5,905 bases of DNA, from NCBI GenBank assembly GCA_937920115.1, contig CALGVF010000362.1, forward strand, positions 1-5,905. The letters are read 5' to 3'. A program made the translations under genes and the position numbers. The stretch comes from an uncultured Clostridia bacterium (lineage in GTDB: Bacteria > Bacillota > Clostridia > Christensenellales > Borkfalkiaceae). Below, piece after piece: positions 1 to 5,905 of the stretch; the first letter of the stretch is position 1; each line of letters starts with the position of its first letter. The notes beneath the pieces are model-generated. The model saw only the letters and a program-made list of their open reading frames with translations, had not been told where the DNA came from and did not search any database.

Positions 1-801
1 ACGTTGCATTTCTTCTTTTACCGGCTGCGGCATAGCGGTGGAAATCATCGTTTCCAAAGTAAAACAACCGTTATAACCTATTTCATGAAGAGCGGATAAA
101 AATTCGTCCCACTTAATATTTCCCATATAGGGAATCAAATGCTGATCCCAATTACCTTTGTTATCGTGAACGTGTAAAGTGGCGAGATCGTTACCGAGCA
201 GTCGGACGTCTGCGGCTAAATCGTCGTGAAAAACGTTGGCGTGTCCCGTATCGAGACAAACTTTAAGCAACGGGTTATCAATCGCCCGAACTAATTTTTT
301 TACTTCTTTTACGGTACTCATAGCGACTGCCGTAAAAGGCTGATTTTCAGCGCAGATAGTAACGCCGTACTTTTCGGCGTAAGGCAAAAGTCGGGAAAAG
401 AGGTCTACGTTGACGTCCCATATCTTGTCCTTGTCTATTTCCACACCCCAACCGTACGGTAAAAACGGGTGAATGACGATATTTTTGCAACCGAGATAAT
501 AAGCCCCTTCTATTTCCTTTATGAAGTATCGTATGCTTTCTTCGCGTAATTCTCTCGTTTTATCGTCGGTTGCCCATAGCCCGTGAAGTTGTCTTATCTC
601 AACGCCTTGCTTATAGGCTTCTTCTCCTATATCGCTTAAAAATCCGCGATATTTATCGTTGTCGAACGTATACAAGTCGCTGTTTCGCTTGCAAAGTTCT
701 CCGTAATCTATACACTCATAGCCGTGGCTTCTTAATTTTTTCAACCCTTCGGCGTAATCGTAAAGACCGAAATACGCCACCGATTCAAGTCCGATTTTCA
801 T
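1..801 (-). CDS. Sugar phosphate isomerase/epimerase family protein (xylose isomerase-like TIM barrel), C-terminus cut by window edge
   Basis: Reading from the ATG at 801 gives 267 uninterrupted codons to the window edge; family members are usually about 270-300 residues, so little is missing. The sequence has the hallmarks of the AP-endonuclease-2/xylose isomerase-like TIM barrel: H73 (QLHGLW), IVIHPF at 108-113, AENQPF with E152, CLDTGHAN with D184 and H187, HVHDN at 210-214 and TLE with E250. E152, D184, H210 and E250 have the order and spacing of the divalent-metal ligands of ketose 3-epimerases such as D-tagatose 3-epimerase, so a metal-dependent sugar isomerase or epimerase in the cytoplasm is likely. 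The arginine found about six residues after the metal histidine in those epimerases is not present here (the region reads DNKGNW), so that exact substrate should not be assumed. No signal peptide is seen. It starts 8 bases after the permease stop and is the last visible gene of the operon, fitting a catabolic step after import. Confidence 0.87.
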   Translation of the reverse strand, partial: MKIGLESVAYFGLYDYAEGLKKLRSHGYECIDYGELCKRNSDLYTFDNDKYRGFLSDIGEEAYKQGVEIRQLHGLWATDDKTRELREESIRYFIKEIEGAYYLGCKNIVIHPFLPYGWGVEIDKDKIWDVNVDLFSRLLPYAEKYGVTICAENQPFTAVAMSTVKEVKKLVRAIDNPLLKVCLDTGHANVFHDDLAADVRLLGNDLATLHVHDNKGNWDQHLIPYMGNIKWDEFLSALHEIGYNGCFTLETMISTAMPQPVKEEMQR

Positions 802-806
802 ATTTT

Positions 807-811
807 CACCT
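807..811 (-). promoter_or_regulatory. Ribosome binding site of the isomerase/epimerase gene, overlapping the upstream stop codon
   Basis: On the minus strand AGGTG lies 5 bases before the ATG at 801. Its first two bases are the last two of the permease TAG stop (812-810). A second purine run, AAAGGA (818-813), lies 11 bases upstream inside the end of the permease gene. This supports the ATG at 801 and suggests translational coupling. Confidence 0.6.
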
Positions 812-2165
812 ATCCTTTAATACTTCCGAGAACCAACCCCGCACGCATTTGTTTTTGCATGAACGCAAACATAAAGAACGTGGGTATAGTCGCGATAACG
901 CTCATCGCGAGCGATATGGAGTAGTTTCTCATTCCCCCGCCCGTTTCACCCATCGCGCGTTGAATAATCATCGGAAACGTATATAGTTTTTCATCCGATA
1001 AAAGCATATTAGGCCAAAAGAAATTGTTCCATTGACCTAAAAAGGTCATTATTCCGACCGCTCCGAATACGGGAGCGGACAAAGGAACGGCAACGTGGAA
1101 ATATATATAAAACTCCCCCGCTCCGTCCAACTTAGCCGCCTCGCGAAGTTCTTTCGGTAATTGTCCGAAGAACCCTTTGAATAAAACTATATAGGTTACG
1201 CTTGTTGCTCCCGGCAACAGTATGCCCCAATAGTTGTCGAGATTCAATCTTACCAAAGTAGTATAAAGCGGTATTTGCTCGACGATTCCCGGTAACATAA
1301 TAGTGACGACGAAAAACATCAACAAGATTTTCGACGCTCTTTTATTTACCAAAAAACTCAGACCGTAAGCAACGCAAGCCGAAAAGACAAATTGCAACAA
1401 CACGGCGACAACGGCAATAAACGTACTGTTTGCCATGTGTCTTATAAACAGAAAATTTCCATTCGGGTTTTTCCATGCCGTAACGTAGTTGTTAAACATT
1501 CCGATAAAATTGTTTTTATATGAAATGCCCGTCAGTTTCCCCCTTATCGTCGTAATTCTCTCCGAATCGGTTATGGTCTGATTTCGTTCGTCCATTACGT
1601 TTGCATAATAAGCGGATATATCTCGGATATGCTCGGAGTCCATATATTTCGGGGTTTGATTTAAACCCGTTTCGTAACCGTCCTTTTCCATAACAGACAA
1701 CAAAGTCTGATATTTTTTACTGCTAAGATTTCGCCAGTTCTGAATTAAAGACTCCGCTACGCTTCCGACAAATATTTCCTCTTCGACGTCTTTATACGTT
1801 GAATATTTCAATTTTGAAACCGAAATAACATTGCCGTTTTCAACCCTCGCAACGCTTACGCTGTTTAAATTTATCGTCAGATTCCTTGATGAAAGCATCC
1901 ATTCGAGTACGAGCGATTCATATTTAAAATCGTCCTCGTCGTAATCGTCCAAATCCGAAGTGTCGAGATAAACGGTATAATCTTTGGGAAGCACTACCGT
2001 TAAAGTCGGCGGGTTACGCATCGCTTCCGCCGCGTCTTTTGTAGACGAAACTAAAAGCCAATACAGCGGAAACAATAAAACGACGATCCATACGGTGGTA
2101 AGTACGGCGGCAAGATATTTAAGCCAATTTTGCTTTAATTTATTCGTTACTTTTTGTATAGCCAT
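810..2165 (-). CDS. Carbohydrate ABC transporter permease, MalG/UgpE type, with a large extracytoplasmic insertion
   Basis: Inner-membrane subunit of a CUT1-type sugar importer. The ATG at 2165 (MAIQKVTNKL) is chosen because AAGAGGA lies 5 bases upstream; an ATG at 2201 in the same frame would overlap the previous gene by 26 bases. The product is 451 residues, against roughly 270-300 for typical MalG-type subunits. Likely membrane segments are at about 16-38, 245-272, 279-299, 311-331, 355-377 and 416-437. The EAA loop that docks the ATPase reads EAAKLDGAG at 342-350, and the C-terminus (QKQMRAGLVLGSIKG) is typical of the family. The excess length is a hydrophilic stretch of about 160 residues (roughly 58-216) between the first and second membrane segments. 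The usual post-TM1 sequence (STKDAAEAMRNPP) and pre-TM2 sequence (NNYVTAW..NSTFIAVVAVLL) remain on either side. It starts 10 bases after the partner permease and must form a heterodimer with it. No ATPase gene is in the window. Confidence 0.93.
   Translation of the reverse strand: MAIQKVTNKLKQNWLKYLAAVLTTVWIVVLLFPLYWLLVSSTKDAAEAMRNPPTLTVVLPKDYTVYLDTSDLDDYDEDDFKYESLVLEWMLSSRNLTINLNSVSVARVENGNVISVSKLKYSTYKDVEEEIFVGSVAESLIQNWRNLSSKKYQTLLSVMEKDGYETGLNQTPKYMDSEHIRDISAYYANVMDERNQTITDSERITTIRGKLTGISYKNNFIGMFNNYVTAWKNPNGNFLFIRHMANSTFIAVVAVLLQFVFSACVAYGLSFLVNKRASKILLMFFVVTIMLPGIVEQIPLYTTLVRLNLDNYWGILLPGATSVTYIVLFKGFFGQLPKELREAAKLDGAGEFYIYFHVAVPLSAPVFGAVGIMTFLGQWNNFFWPNMLLSDEKLYTFPMIIQRAMGETGGGMRNYSISLAMSVIATIPTFFMFAFMQKQMRAGLVLGSIKG
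1518..1994 (-). other. Region encoding the extracytoplasmic insertion domain of the MalG-type permease
   Basis: This segment encodes residues of about 58-216 of the permease, placed between membrane segments 1 and 2. No stretch in it is hydrophobic enough to cross the membrane. It begins with an acidic patch (DTSDLDDYDEDDF, 68-80), continues with alternating hydrophobic residues suggestive of beta strands (about 83-120), then a charged, probably helical part (about 126-192). By the family's topology, the loop after the first segment lies outside the membrane, where the solute-binding protein docks. The boundaries are estimated by eye from the conserved flanks. I do not recognise the domain. 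Confidence 0.7.
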
Positions 2166-2170
2166 AATAT

Positions 2171-2177
2171 TCCTCTT
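2171..2177 (-). promoter_or_regulatory. Ribosome binding site that sets the MalG-type permease start at 2165
   Basis: AAGAGGA on the minus strand, 5 bases before the ATG at 2165. It shares its first two bases with the TAA stop (2178-2176) of the upstream permease. Its position favours 2165 over the in-frame ATG at 2201, which lies inside the upstream gene. Confidence 0.75.
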
Positions 2178-3084
2178 AATCGTCGCCGAACTTCTTTTCA
2201 AATGCTTGTTTTATAAAATTCATCGCAAGCATAATAATCAGCAACACGATAGAAGTTGCCATTGCCTGCCCGTATTGCAATTCCGTATAAGCCTTGTTGT
2301 AAATACCGAATACTACCGTAGTAGCCGCACCGTTAGGTCCTCCCGAACCGTCCGTCATAATATACGGCGTATCGAATGCAAGGAGCGAACCCGATATACT
2401 CAAAAGCAACTGTATGCTTATCATATACGTTATCTGCGGCAGCGTGATGAATATAAGCGATTTAAAACGCGTCGCCCCGTCGAGCGAAGCCGCCTCGTAC
2501 AACTCGGGGCTTACCCCCTCTATTGCAATAAGATAGACCAAAAGATTAAGTCCGCCGCCCAACAACCCCGGCAATGAAAGCGTTAATTTTATCAGTTTTT
2601 CGTCTAAAAGCCACGTCTGAGGCTCTATTCCGAAAAAGCCGATAATCATATTCGCTATTCCCGAGTCGGGATTCCATATATATCTCCATACGGCAAGCCC
2701 TGCGACGCCGGGAACGGCGGCGGGCAGAACGTACAGATACCTTGCGAAAGAGCGGGGTTTTCCTTTTATTTCATTGAGAAGCAAAGCCTGAATAATCGGC
2801 GTAATAAATCCGAAACACAGACTATATCCCCATAAAATAAACGTGTTTTTCAACTGCGGCCAGAACAAACTGTCTTTTGCAAGAATCGCTATATAGTTTT
2901 TAAGCCCGACGAATTCTCCCGGAGGAGAAACGTAATCGTAATTGAAAAACGAGTAAATCAACGATTGCGCCGACATAACGTACTTGAATACGAAAATACA
3001 CAGCATACCGGGGAAGATAAATGCCGCGGCAAGCCCGAATTCCCGCATTTTACGCAATCTTTTTCTTTTGGAAACTTCATTCAT
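2176..3084 (-). CDS. Carbohydrate ABC transporter permease, MalF/UgpA type
   Basis: Inner-membrane subunit of a CUT1-type sugar importer; its 302 residues are normal for the family. A basic N-terminus (KRKRLRKMR) precedes six likely membrane segments at about 16-37, 80-103, 115-135, 167-188, 210-236 and 273-293. The EAA loop for ATPase contact reads EAASLDGATRF at 197-207. The segment FDTPYIMTDGSGGPNGAATTV (237-257) matches the conserved FD.iy.mT.GGP...T.. signature of MalF/UgpA-type permeases. Unlike E. coli MalF there is no large P2-type periplasmic loop in this subunit. The ATG at 3084 lies 10 bases after the stop of the binding-protein gene and has AAGGG 7 bases upstream; a second in-frame Met at residue 13 is less likely because it lacks such a site. 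It pairs with the MalG-type subunit encoded just downstream. Confidence 0.95.
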   Translation of the reverse strand: MNEVSKRKRLRKMREFGLAAAFIFPGMLCIFVFKYVMSAQSLIYSFFNYDYVSPPGEFVGLKNYIAILAKDSLFWPQLKNTFILWGYSLCFGFITPIIQALLLNEIKGKPRSFARYLYVLPAAVPGVAGLAVWRYIWNPDSGIANMIIGFFGIEPQTWLLDEKLIKLTLSLPGLLGGGLNLLVYLIAIEGVSPELYEAASLDGATRFKSLIFITLPQITYMISIQLLLSISGSLLAFDTPYIMTDGSGGPNGAATTVVFGIYNKAYTELQYGQAMATSIVLLIIMLAMNFIKQAFEKKFGDD

Positions 3085-3091
3085 CTTCTTA

Positions 3092-3096
3092 CCCTT
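3092..3096 (-). promoter_or_regulatory. Ribosome binding site of the MalF-type permease, overlapping the upstream stop codon
   Basis: AAGGG on the minus strand, 7 bases before the ATG at 3084. Its two A residues belong to the TAA stop (3097-3095) of the solute-binding protein gene. A second weaker purine run (AAGAAG) directly abuts the ATG. Confidence 0.65.
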
Positions 3097-4609
3097 AATC
3101 GAAATTAGAATTATACCCGTTGAGGAATTGAGAATAAATAGTGCCGTTGAGCGAGGTAAGTCTGTTCAAAAGACTTTCTCTCGTGTTGTAAGTACCCGAT
3201 CCGTCTTTACCGTTTACTATTCCGGGAACGGCGGTCGCTATATACTGAATAAACGCGTCGCTGTTCTGATTGAAAACGTAGTAGTCTTTGATTGAAGCGG
3301 TTAGGGATTTCTTCCAATCGGACGGAACGTTTGCGAATAACGTGTCGGACAAGTAAGTATCGTCGAAAGGATACGGCGGAACTGTAAGCATAGAAACCAT
3401 ATTTTCTTTGGCAAATTCTATTTTATCGTGTACCGCTTCTTCGCCGTGCATAAACATAACGTAAGTAATTGCCGCTTGTTTTTGTTCTTCCGTTGCGCGG
3501 GAATTAAGAACGTAACTTAAAGAAAAGTTTACGTTTGTAGACGGTACTTTTACGGTAGAATCCGTTTTTGCCTTTTCTTTGAGTGCGGCGATAGACGGCC
3601 CGTAAGGTATATTTATAACTTTAACGTCGGACGCAAAAATGCCGTTTGGTTCGAACCACGACGTTGCCCAGGTAGGATAATAAATGAAACTCGCTATTTT
3701 ATTCTGGAAAATCTGATTGAAGAAATCGGTATAACCGAGATTAGTGTTATGAGTCAACGCACCCTCGTTTTTCAGTTTTTGTAAAAACTCCAGAGTTTCA
3801 ACGGTTTGCGTGTTAGTCATATCTATATCCATCTTGCCGGATTCGTGTTGCGTAACCGTATTGTAACCGTTAGCAACGTTCCATACGCCCAAACCGATAT
3901 AATAGTCCGTAAGATAACCGCCGTAACCCGAAACCGTAACGTTTTTACCGCTTACCGCGTAAGTACCCGACAATTTTTTTGCTATTTCAAGGAAATCGTC
4001 CCAAGTTTCGATCGCGTCGATTTTCGCTTCAACCTGTTCGTTGGCGTCCGCCGCCGCGGGATCTATTCCTAATTGCGTTTTAACGTATTCCGATTGTAAA
4101 TGCTTACGGTTAAAGCCGAGTAACGGAAATTCCTGTCTGAAAGGAAGTCCTACGAGAGCGTTGCCGTCGTAATACCCCGAAAGAACGGAAGAATCGTATT
4201 CGGCAATTTGTTCGGCGGTCATATATTTTGAAACGTCGCAGGTAAGTTTCGACTGATAAACGGTGCGGGCGTAAGTGTTGGAATTCGCTTTAAGAAGCGT
4301 GTACGCCATTTCCTGATTGCTCAGGTTGGTGATCATTGCCTGAATGTTTTTCGCAGGATCCGTCGTCGGATTGCTTTTATATTCCACTTCGATATTCGGA
4401 TAGGCTTTTTTAAACTCTTCCTGACGTTGCAATTCCCACGCGTTAAGTCCTTTTTTGCCGGTGATAAGGTCGGGAACTACTATTTTTACTTTTTGCGTAG
4501 AAGTTCCGCTGTCCGACGCAGATTCTTTGCCGCCGCCGCAAGCGACGCACCCAAAAACGATAGTTGTACAAAGCGACAACGTTAAAACCTTAGTTAAAAA
4601 TTTTCTCAT
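3095..4609 (-). CDS. Extracellular solute-binding lipoprotein of a carbohydrate ABC transporter (family 1)
   Basis: Captures a sugar or oligosaccharide outside the cell and delivers it to the two permeases encoded just downstream. The 504-residue product begins with a lipoprotein signal peptide: basic MRKFLTK, a hydrophobic core, then GCVAC, making C24 the probable lipidated cysteine (C21, after VFG, is an alternative). A Gly/Ser-rich linker follows (about 25-38), then the first strand KVKIVVPDL (40-48) and the helix ending AYPNIEVEYKS, the usual opening of family 1 binding proteins. Further family-like parts are GLPFRQEFPLLGFNRKHL (154-171), ETWDDFLEIAKKLSG (201-215), YYPTWATSWFEPNGI (310-324, aromatic and possibly ligand-contacting), and NFSLSYVLNSRATEEQKQAAITYVMFM (361-387). 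At about 500 residues it is longer than MalE-type proteins but within the range seen in Firmicutes. The ATG at 4609 is supported by AAGGAG 8 bases upstream. The ligand cannot be read from the sequence. Confidence 0.94.
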   Translation of the reverse strand: MRKFLTKVLTLSLCTTIVFGCVACGGGKESASDSGTSTQKVKIVVPDLITGKKGLNAWELQRQEEFKKAYPNIEVEYKSNPTTDPAKNIQAMITNLSNQEMAYTLLKANSNTYARTVYQSKLTCDVSKYMTAEQIAEYDSSVLSGYYDGNALVGLPFRQEFPLLGFNRKHLQSEYVKTQLGIDPAAADANEQVEAKIDAIETWDDFLEIAKKLSGTYAVSGKNVTVSGYGGYLTDYYIGLGVWNVANGYNTVTQHESGKMDIDMTNTQTVETLEFLQKLKNEGALTHNTNLGYTDFFNQIFQNKIASFIYYPTWATSWFEPNGIFASDVKVINIPYGPSIAALKEKAKTDSTVKVPSTNVNFSLSYVLNSRATEEQKQAAITYVMFMHGEEAVHDKIEFAKENMVSMLTVPPYPFDDTYLSDTLFANVPSDWKKSLTASIKDYYVFNQNSDAFIQYIATAVPGIVNGKDGSGTYNTRESLLNRLTSLNGTIYSQFLNGYNSNFD

Positions 4610-4617
4610 AATTTTAT

Positions 4618-4623
4618 CTCCTT
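4618..4623 (-). promoter_or_regulatory. Strong Shine-Dalgarno site of the solute-binding protein gene
   Basis: A full AAGGAG on the minus strand, 8 bases before the ATG at 4609, lying in the 21-base gap after the GH99-like gene. It is the closest match to the consensus among the four sites in the window and the only one that does not overlap a stop codon. That suits a binding protein needed in excess over its permeases. Confidence 0.8.
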
Positions 4624-4630
4624 ATAATTT

Positions 4631-5905
4631 TTAGCAACCGAATACCGATTGCACCATTCTTAAATAATCGTAACCGTATTTCGAGTCGGGTTCGAGATAC
4701 GAACCTTCCGCCCACTCGTTCCAGGCGTAAATATATACGGTATTCTGATTGTTTTCCTGTAAAATTTTCTTGATATTAGTAGCGTAATTACCTACTGCGG
4801 CAGGATTGTTATTGAAATAGACAGGGCTTTGAGGATATACGCCGATAGAGGCATCCCAGTCTTTATAAGGTCCTACGCGCGGGGTTACGTCGTAACCCAT
4901 AAGCAAACACGGAACGTAATTAACGTTAAGCGCGTTATACGACGTCTTCATTTGCTTCATTGCTTTAATCTGACTTTCCGACCATTTGGAATATTCGTAC
5001 ACGCCGCCTTTTTCATCGAGATCGTAACGGATATACGACTCGTCTTTGGCAATAGATAATTTATAATCGGTAACGTCGTCTACTTCCATATACACGGCTG
5101 TATTCCAGTCGAGCGGGGGAATTCCGCCGGGCCAGGCGGCTGACGCGTCAACCGCAGTAAGGTTGTATTCCATTGCAGAGATATACAAATCTCCGAGTCC
5201 TTTATCTTTTACTTTCTGTCTGAAAGCGTCAAGCGCGGCCTTTGCAAGACGAATGTCGGTTATTCCCCATTCGTTTTTATACATTTCGACAAACGCGCTC
5301 ATATCCCATATCCCGAAATATAATTTTCCGTCTACGCGTAAGTAATTGTCGTTTGAGAAATAATTTTTGATAATATAATCCGTCATTATTTCAAATTCTT
5401 CGGGGTCTTCGTATATACCTTTGTTTCCTGCGGCGTCGTGGTTGCACCAACATATGGCAAAATCCATTGCGTCGTCGTTTTCAGCCTTTAAAAATCCGTT
5501 TTCGAGTTCTTTTTCAAGATACGTTCCGTTGTCTTTACCGCCAAGGCGTATCTCTCTGTACCAATACCAATCGAAAATAAACGCGTCTATACCGTAACTG
5601 CTCGCCGTTTCTATAACGTTCGACATAACTGCGGGGTCGGAATGATTTTCATATCCCCACAGCGGTACTTTCGGCTGTTCATGCCCCTCGAATCTCGATA
5701 TCGCGCGTTGTACCACGCCCCACTCGCAATCGTTTACGGGGTCGTAGGGTTTATCGACGTTTTGCGTACCGAAATTCGGAAAGTAATACGCATACACGTT
5801 AAAATCTTCGTCTTTCGGACGATTTTCCTCGTCTACAAAAGAAAAATTACCTAAACTTTCAGTCTCGGAAGACTCCCCTTCTTTTTTGCACCCGATCGCC
5901 GAAGA
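4631..5905 (-). CDS. GH99-like / WbsX-type domain lipoprotein (probable surface glycan-active enzyme), N-terminus cut by window edge
   Basis: The frame is open from the window edge to the TAA at 4633-4631, giving 424 residues. Numbered from the first complete codon, it starts SSAIGCKKEGESS: a lipobox (AIGC, Cys at residue 6) followed by a hydrophilic linker, so only the start of the signal peptide is missing. The GTG at 5797 is internal (residue 37). The rest resembles the GH99-like/WbsX domain (Pfam Glyco_tran_WbsX type): VYAYYFPNFG (37-46), FEGHEQPKVPLWGYEN (72-87), YGIDAFIFDWYWY (104-116), AICWCN (150-155) and AWNEWAEGSYLEPD (394-407). E397 and E400 in NEWAEG have the E-W-x-E spacing of the catalytic glutamates of GH99 endo-mannosidases. 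The family also includes proteins annotated as glycosyltransferases, but a lipoprotein signal and a sugar importer directly downstream favour an external glycoside hydrolase or glycan-binding role. The substrate is unknown. Confidence 0.85.
   Translation of the reverse strand, partial: SSAIGCKKEGESSETESLGNFSFVDEENRPKDEDFNVYAYYFPNFGTQNVDKPYDPVNDCEWGVVQRAISRFEGHEQPKVPLWGYENHSDPAVMSNVIETASSYGIDAFIFDWYWYREIRLGGKDNGTYLEKELENGFLKAENDDAMDFAICWCNHDAAGNKGIYEDPEEFEIMTDYIIKNYFSNDNYLRVDGKLYFGIWDMSAFVEMYKNEWGITDIRLAKAALDAFRQKVKDKGLGDLYISAMEYNLTAVDASAAWPGGIPPLDWNTAVYMEVDDVTDYKLSIAKDESYIRYDLDEKGGVYEYSKWSESQIKAMKQMKTSYNALNVNYVPCLLMGYDVTPRVGPYKDWDASIGVYPQSPVYFNNNPAAVGNYATNIKKILQENNQNTVYIYAWNEWAEGSYLEPDSKYGYDYLRMVQSVFGC

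Noticed and set aside
570..986. Plus-strand open frame of 138 codons
   Set aside because: It spans the end of the permease and the start of the isomerase on the opposite strand, has a basic, low-complexity composition rich in Arg, and no recognisable domain: a shadow of the real genes.
2166..2201. Upstream in-frame ATG (MKRSSATIKRNI) as the start of the MalG-type permease
   Set aside because: It would overlap the preceding permease gene by 26 bases, while the ATG at 2165 has a well-spaced AAGAGGA and gives a normal basic N-terminus just before TM1.
1984..2577. Plus-strand open frame of 197 codons
   Set aside because: It lies antisense to the two permease genes; its hydrophobic stretches mirror their membrane segments, the rest is Arg/Tyr-rich, and no family is recognisable.
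3806..4072. Short plus-strand frames antisense to the binding protein and GH99-like genes (also 2984-3295, 4829-5059, 5163-5345, 5642-5854)
   Set aside because: All are fully or almost fully inside convincing minus-strand genes and show no domain, signal or operon context of their own.
4610..4630. Possible terminator or attenuator between the GH99-like gene and the binding-protein gene
   Set aside because: The gap is only 21 bases, is AT-rich apart from the Shine-Dalgarno site, and contains no inverted repeat able to form a stem.
5795..5797. GTG as the start codon of the GH99-like gene
   Set aside because: The frame continues open upstream to the window edge and encodes a lipobox and linker; starting here would remove the signal and begin inside the first strand of the barrel.
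1..5905. CRISPR array, tRNA, riboswitch, insertion sequence or prophage signal
   Set aside because: No spaced direct repeats, cloverleaf-like sequence, terminal inverted repeats or transposase/integrase coding was found; nearly every base lies in the five genes.

Overview
The window is one stretch of a single polycistronic transcript read entirely from the minus strand. It holds five tightly packed genes, two of them cut by the window edges, and almost no non-coding DNA: the four gaps are 21, 10, 10 and 8 bases. In transcription order (right to left) they are a secreted GH99-like/WbsX-type carbohydrate-active lipoprotein (5905-4631, 5' end outside the window), an extracellular sugar-binding lipoprotein (4609-3095), a MalF/UgpA-type permease (3084-2176), a MalG/UgpE-type permease with an unusually large extracytoplasmic insertion (2165-810), and a sugar phosphate isomerase/epimerase-type TIM barrel (801-1, 3' end outside the window).

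The organism is most likely a Gram-positive-type Firmicute (Bacillota), probably an anaerobic clostridial lineage of the kind common in gut metagenomes. The evidence is two lipobox-type lipoprotein signals, purine-rich Shine-Dalgarno sequences (e.g. AAGGAG), a CUT1 sugar ABC transporter without its own ATPase gene nearby, and GC content that looks moderate by eye. Codons containing CpG (TCG, ACG, CCG, GCG, CGT) are common, which fits some uncultured Clostridia better than classic low-GC clostridia. A genus cannot be named from this window.

The genes read as a small glycan-use operon. The surface-anchored GH99-like protein would act on, or bind, an external glycan. The solute-binding lipoprotein would capture the released oligosaccharide, the two permeases would import it using an ATPase encoded elsewhere (as with shared MsmK-type ATPases), and the cytoplasmic TIM-barrel enzyme would isomerise or epimerise a released sugar. 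The substrate cannot be read from the sequence. An alpha-mannoside-type glycan is a guess based only on the GH99 relationship. No promoter, transcription terminator, regulator, RNA gene, mobile element or CRISPR array is visible.

The most notable feature is the insertion of about 160 residues in the first extracytoplasmic loop of the MalG-type permease. It resembles in concept the MalF P2 loop of the E. coli maltose transporter, but lies in the other subunit and at a different loop. The other points are that the GH99-like gene extends past the GTG at 5797 to a lipobox near the window edge, and that three consecutive gene junctions have the stop codon inside or touching the next gene's Shine-Dalgarno sequence.
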